DNA from: Longimicrobiales bacterium
Lineage (GTDB): Bacteria; Gemmatimonadota; Gemmatimonadetes; Longimicrobiales; Gaopeijiaceae
Reading direction: 5' to 3'
Assembly: GCA_958296005.1 (NCBI GenBank)
Contig: CATQHQ010000001.1
Location: forward strand, 264,134 to 328,133
DNA: 64,000 nt
Shown here one piece after another: positions 60,710 to 64,000 of the stretch; within the stretch, counting starts at the first letter, position 1; each line of letters starts with the position of its first letter. The notes below the pieces were generated by a model that saw nothing but the letters and a program-made list of their open reading frames with translations, ran no database searches and was not told the DNA's origin. The translations under genes and the position numbers were made by a program.

Positions 60710-63553
60710 TCACCTTCCGGTGTCCCAGCCCAGCGACAGGGAAAACGTTCGTCCCGCGTTCCAGCTGCGGAGCTCGCCGCCGCCTTGGGTGAACGTCACC
60801 ACGTTCCCCAGCAGCCGGCCGGCCGACAGCTTGATCTTTGGGCCGCCTCGGATCCGCTGCTCCAAGACGAGATCGAGCTGGCTGCGAGCCTCTTCGAAGA
60901 TCTCCGGCGTGGCTTGGCCGCCCACCGCGTCGATGCGACGCCCGAAGCGGTTGAGCAGCAAGCTGGCCAACGAGGTGCCCGACCGCGACGCGTAGGTCAG
61001 GCTCACGTTGGCCACGTACGGTGACTGTCCCTGGAGGGCCCGGTTCTTTGCCACGACCGGCAGGTCGGTACCGCCCTCGCCGGGCACGTACACCCGGATC
61101 ACGTCGGGCGTGTTCACCTCCGACCGGACAAGCGTCAGGTTGCTGTTCAGAGAGACCGACGCCAGGACCGGCGCCACGAACGCCAAATCGGACCGAACTT
61201 CCAGCTCTACGCCGTAGTTGACGGCCGTGCCGCCGTTCACCCATGTCTTGAGCAACTCGGAGCTAGGCAAGACGGAGACCTCGATGGGGTCGTCGAAGCT
61301 CTTGTAGAAGCCGCTGGCCGCCACCACGGCGCCTTGGCCGAAGAACGTCTCCCAGCGAGCATCGAAGTTGAGGATCCGGGAGCGTTCCAGCTCCGGGTTG
61401 CCCACTGTCAGATAGCCGCCGGCGTAGTCGGCGAAGGCGAACGGCGCCAGCTCGCGAAGCTGGGGACGGGCAAGGGTACTGGACGCGCCTAGGCGCAGAT
61501 TCATGCTCGCTCCGAACCGGAACGTCAGGTTCGCGACGGGAAGCACGTCCACGTTCTGCAACCAGGCCGACGGCAACGGCGCCAGCCTCAAGTCGAAGAG
61601 GTCTCGGGGAACCACCTCCATTGCGGCCGACTCCACCCGCACGCCTGCCATCGCCGTCAGGGCCCCGGTCATATGGGCGTCCACCATGGCGTAGCCAGCG
61701 TAGACGTCTTCCGACGCGTCGTAGTTGTCGGGTCGGAAGGTGGCTTCCTGCAGCTCGAAGCCGTCGCCGATCGTCTGGTTGTCGAACAGGTCGTTGGGGT
61801 CCCTCGCCCTGTCGGCCCGGTCGAGGGTGCCGCCGGGGATCACCAAGAACCGGAACCGCCGGGTGAACGCGTCGCGGCGTTTCACGCTGGCGAATCCGCC
61901 CAACGAGAACGTGCCCGTCCGAGTCCCTCTGCCCAACGTGAAGGGAAAGTCCAGGTCGGCGGTGCCGCTGTAGGTGTCGTCCACCAAGTCCTGGTGGAAG
62001 ACGGAGCCCGACGATACGAAGTTCTCGAACAGGAACTCGCCGTCCGCCTCCCGGTAGAGGACTTCTCGGGTGTTCGGCTCGTAGCGCTGTGCCCGGGACC
62101 AAGCCCCCCGCCAGTCGAACTTGGCGTCCGCCAGAAAGCCCAGCCGGTGTTCGCCCTTTAGCTGGGCGTTGATCAGGGTCTGGGCCAGAAAGCGGATGCG
62201 GTGGTTCCGCAGGTCGGCGTTGGAGTCCAGGTTGAAGCCCTCGTATGTCCGGGCTTCGTCGTCCATGAGACGGTTGTAAAGAAAGCTGGCCGTGATCCGG
62301 CTGGTGGGGGTCAGCTCGTAGGACAGATTGGCCAGTCCTCCTAAGGACACGGACCGAGTGGTGGCCTGCCCGTCGTAGTCGACCTCCGGATCCGCCACGC
62401 CCGACTTGGAGAATACGCGCTCCACGATCTCGGTCCGACTGTCGAACGAGTTGGAGTAGGTCAGCGAGCCCAGAACCCCGAAGGATCGGTCGAACAGCTC
62501 CAGGTTGTCGCCATAGGAAAGCCCGAGGGACGTGTTCGGCGGCAGGCTTTGGATCGACGGACCCCAGTCGCCGCCGAACGATTCCCCGAACCGTTCCAGG
62601 TCGGAGCGGGAGAAGATGGGATAGACGACGCGCTTGTCGGTTGGGATCAGGGCGGGCAGGGCCCGGGTTCCGTCGTCAAAGCCCAGGAAGTCCAGTCGGC
62701 CCCCGGCGTAGCGCAGGCCGTCCTCAAAGGTGCTCGCCGTGTTCAGGCTGCTGGACGCCGACACCGACAAGATCCGCCGTGCCGGAAAGTCCTTGGTGCG
62801 GAGGTTCACCAACCCGCCCGCGTAGTCGCCGGGCTGGTCGGGCGAGTAGCTCTTGGCTGTGACGATCGACTCCAGCAACTCCGACGGCACCACATCCAAC
62901 GGCACCACCTTGCGGTCCGGCATGGGGGACGCCAGGGGGGCGCCGTTGAGCGTGGTGGAGCTGTAGCGCTCTCCCAGACCCCGCACGTAGGCGAACTTGC
63001 CGTCCACGACCGACAGCCCCGGCACGCGCTTGAGGGCCGCCGCGGCGTCGCCGTCGGGCGACCTGGAGATCTGGTCGGACCCGATGGCGTCCACGACGAT
63101 CGATTCCTGCTGCCGTTCCGTCATGAGCGCCGTCGTGGACCCGGCCTCCACCGCCGCCTCCACCGTGATGCCCTCCACGGCGACGGCTGCGAACTCCAGA
63201 GCCACGTCCAGCACCGCGACGCCGTCGGCCTCCACCTCGACGCCAGTCACGGTCTTGGTGGCGTATCCGATCATCTGCACCACCACCGAGTGGACGCTCG
63301 CGGGCACGTCGCGAAGCACGTAGCGTCCATCGATCCCCGAGAGGTCGCCGACCGTCTGGTCTTCCAGGAACACCTGGGCGCCAGCGACGGGGCGGGCAGT
63401 CTGCCGGTCCACGAGCCGCCCGACGATCCTGCCGGTCTGGGCCGCACTGGACGCCGGCGCAACCGTGGCAAGAGCCAGGGCAAGGAAGCCGAACGCGGTC
63501 GAAGCCCTGGACGTCGCCGAGACCCGGGTTGTGGTTCTCGTCCTAAGTCGCAC
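60710..63553 (-). CDS. TonB-dependent outer-membrane receptor
   Basis: A 947-residue protein from a GTG. It starts with a signal ending SSAAQ, then a carboxypeptidase-regulatory-like module (GRIVGRLVDRQTARPVAGA, DVPASVHSVVVQMIGY), a plug domain (TERQQESIVVDAIGSDQI, ALKRVPGLSVVDGKFAYVRG, PDRKVVPLDVVPSELLESI) and a 22-strand barrel to the C terminus, ending LSLGWDTGR with an aromatic shortly before the end. The receptor imports a ligand using proton-motive force via TonB-ExbBD. The plug motif VVPSELLESI and the parallel-helix partner are typical of a subgroup often misannotated as SusC. The ligand is unknown; iron is one option given the divergent operator. Confidence 0.93.
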   Translation of the reverse strand: MRLRTRTTTRVSATSRASTAFGFLALALATVAPASSAAQTGRIVGRLVDRQTARPVAGAQVFLEDQTVGDLSGIDGRYVLRDVPASVHSVVVQMIGYATKTVTGVEVEADGVAVLDVALEFAAVAVEGITVEAAVEAGSTTALMTERQQESIVVDAIGSDQISRSPDGDAAAALKRVPGLSVVDGKFAYVRGLGERYSSTTLNGAPLASPMPDRKVVPLDVVPSELLESIVTAKSYSPDQPGDYAGGLVNLRTKDFPARRILSVSASSSLNTASTFEDGLRYAGGRLDFLGFDDGTRALPALIPTDKRVVYPIFSRSDLERFGESFGGDWGPSIQSLPPNTSLGLSYGDNLELFDRSFGVLGSLTYSNSFDSRTEIVERVFSKSGVADPEVDYDGQATTRSVSLGGLANLSYELTPTSRITASFLYNRLMDDEARTYEGFNLDSNADLRNHRIRFLAQTLINAQLKGEHRLGFLADAKFDWRGAWSRAQRYEPNTREVLYREADGEFLFENFVSSGSVFHQDLVDDTYSGTADLDFPFTLGRGTRTGTFSLGGFASVKRRDAFTRRFRFLVIPGGTLDRADRARDPNDLFDNQTIGDGFELQEATFRPDNYDASEDVYAGYAMVDAHMTGALTAMAGVRVESAAMEVVPRDLFDLRLAPLPSAWLQNVDVLPVANLTFRFGASMNLRLGASSTLARPQLRELAPFAFADYAGGYLTVGNPELERSRILNFDARWETFFGQGAVVAASGFYKSFDDPIEVSVLPSSELLKTWVNGGTAVNYGVELEVRSDLAFVAPVLASVSLNSNLTLVRSEVNTPDVIRVYVPGEGGTDLPVVAKNRALQGQSPYVANVSLTYASRSGTSLASLLLNRFGRRIDAVGGQATPEIFEEARSQLDLVLEQRIRGGPKIKLSAGRLLGNVVTFTQGGGELRSWNAGRTFSLSLGWDTGR

Positions 63554-63611
63554 TGCGTTCGAGTCCTGTCGCAGAGAGATGAAGCGCCCGCGGAGTTGCA
63601 GGCGGCAAGCG

Positions 63612-63632
63612 ACGATACCGAGCTCCCGTAAC
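63612..63632 (-). promoter_or_regulatory. possible activator-dependent promoter of the TonB-receptor operon
   Basis: On the minus strand the last CGTAAC-type unit (63632-63627) is followed after nine bases by TATCGT (63617-63612), which could be a -10 box. OmpR/PhoB activators typically replace the -35 box with direct repeats placed this way. Confidence 0.3.
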
Positions 63633-63666
63633 GACGTGAGGCCCGGTTGCGTAACGGTGCCGTAAC
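63627..63666. repeat. three CGTAAC hexamers on helical spacing
   Basis: CGTAAC occurs at 63627, 63650 and 63661 on the plus strand, 23 and 11 bases apart, near two and one helical turns. A fourth, inverted copy (CCGTTACC at 63719-63726) lies further out. This resembles a binding array for a dimeric regulator ahead of the receptor operon. Confidence 0.5.
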
Positions 63667-63743
63667 CGGCTTTCGGGAAGCAGACATACTCGGCGCGAAG
63701 ACTTTCTTCGAGACCAATCCGTTACCGCTTGAGTACAAAATCG

Positions 63744-63772
63744 TTGTATTTTAGGCAGTCCTAAATTATACT
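63744..63772 (+). promoter_or_regulatory. strong sigma-70-like promoter of the right-hand lipoprotein gene
   Basis: TTGTAT (63744-63749) and TATACT (63767-63772) are separated by exactly 17 bases, the optimal spacing. Transcription would start near 63779. It reads into the lipoprotein at the window end. Confidence 0.7.
63750..63765. promoter_or_regulatory. palindromic operator (DtxR/IdeR/MntR-like box)
   Basis: TTTAGG-CAGT-CCTAAA is a perfect six-base inverted repeat that fills the spacer between the -35 and -10 boxes. The TTAGG/CCTAA half sites resemble operators of DtxR-family iron or manganese repressors. Bound repressor would block the promoter. The regulator itself is not in the window. 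Confidence 0.55.
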
Positions 63773-63846
63773 GGAGGGAGACGACGCTGCGGGAGCGGAT
63801 CCGGACAAAGGAGGACGCCATCTACGAACCCCGGAGGCGAGACGAC

Positions 63847-64000
63847 TTGGCGGAGACGCTACGCCGTCTGCTCATCCTGGCACCGGGGCTCGCCGCGACC
63901 GCCGCGTGCGGCCTCGCACCGCCCACGTCCGTCGAGGACGAGATCGGTCGCCGGGACGGCCTCGTGCTGATCCTCAACACCCTGGACGTGGAGGTTCAGA
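63847..64000 (+). CDS. lipoprotein, N-terminal part (cut by window end)
   Basis: A frame open to the window end, about 51 residues. No ATG or GTG is present, so I use a TTG with GGAGG ten bases upstream. The leader AETLRRLLILAPGLAATAAC ends in a lipobox-like TAAC, then GLAPPTSVEDEIGRRDG and VLILNTLDVEV. The family cannot be told from this much. It lies under the strong, possibly metal-controlled promoter. Confidence 0.55.
   Translation, partial: MAETLRRLLILAPGLAATAACGLAPPTSVEDEIGRRDGLVLILNTLDVEVQ

Overview
The window is GC-rich bacterial chromosome with tightly packed genes, many GTG and TTG starts, and many stop/start overlaps. The gene content fits a Gemmatimonadota-like lineage: a large secreted protein with many Asp-box (BNR) repeats, TonB-dependent receptors and plug proteins with carboxypeptidase-regulatory-like domains, a DUF4159 protein, beta-propeller lipoproteins, secreted amidohydrolases, and a c-type cytochrome joined to a copper-monooxygenase-like fold. 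This placement is inference from gene content only. No rRNA, tRNA, CRISPR array or insertion sequence was found.

Layout. Positions 1-7.5 kb hold accessory metabolic genes: a DUF4159 fragment, a lipoprotein hydrolase, a GNAT acetyltransferase, a secreted NAD-dependent epimerase, the BNR protein and a YgfZ-like folate-binding protein. About 7.7-20.75 kb is a defence island: RadC, a type III-like methyltransferase/helicase-nuclease pair, a translationally coupled three-gene module (GHKL ATPase, an unrecognised protein and a possible DUF6339-like protein), a DUF2971-like protein carrying 69-bp tandem repeats, and a bacterial ubiquitin-like cassette (Ubl, E2-like, JAB-E1 fusion). The methyltransferase and nuclease genes are visibly less GC-rich than the surroundings, which suggests transfer. 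From 21 to 36 kb a co-directional housekeeping run follows: beta-propeller lipoprotein, prfA, prmC, ylbF-like, CDP-alcohol phosphatidyltransferase, myo-inositol-phosphate synthase, tmk, a CtpA-type protease, asparaginase II, obg, dprA, hemW, hrcA and dnaJ. From 36 to 40.5 kb a plug-domain protein diverges from yebC-ruvC-ruvA-ruvB. From 40.5 to 53.6 kb the genes run leftward: a YpdA-like reductase, two secreted amidohydrolases, three glycosyltransferases, the cytochrome/copper protein, an exported Ig-like protein, a secreted Xaa-Pro aminopeptidase-like enzyme and a thioredoxin-like protein. From 53.7 to 58 kb, on the plus strand, come a secreted amidase, a NYN-domain nuclease with a LOTUS-like region, and a secreted LamG/DUF1080-like protein. 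From 58 to 63.6 kb an apparent operon encodes a TonB-dependent receptor, a beta-helix lipoprotein, a small lipoprotein and an OmpR/PhoB-type response regulator. It diverges from a lipoprotein gene cut by the window end.

How the genes work together. The inositol synthase beside a CDP-alcohol phosphatidyltransferase points to inositol phospholipid synthesis. prfA-prmC couples release factor 1 to its methylase, and ruvCAB encodes the complete Holliday-junction machinery. The island combines restriction-modification with a ubiquitin-like conjugation cassette and an ATPase module that I cannot match to a named system; that triplet and the cysteine-free E2-like protein are the best leads for new biology. 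The divergent control region at 63.55-63.85 kb carries a near-ideal promoter with a DtxR/IdeR-like palindrome in its spacer, and a separate set of helically phased hexamers in front of the receptor operon.
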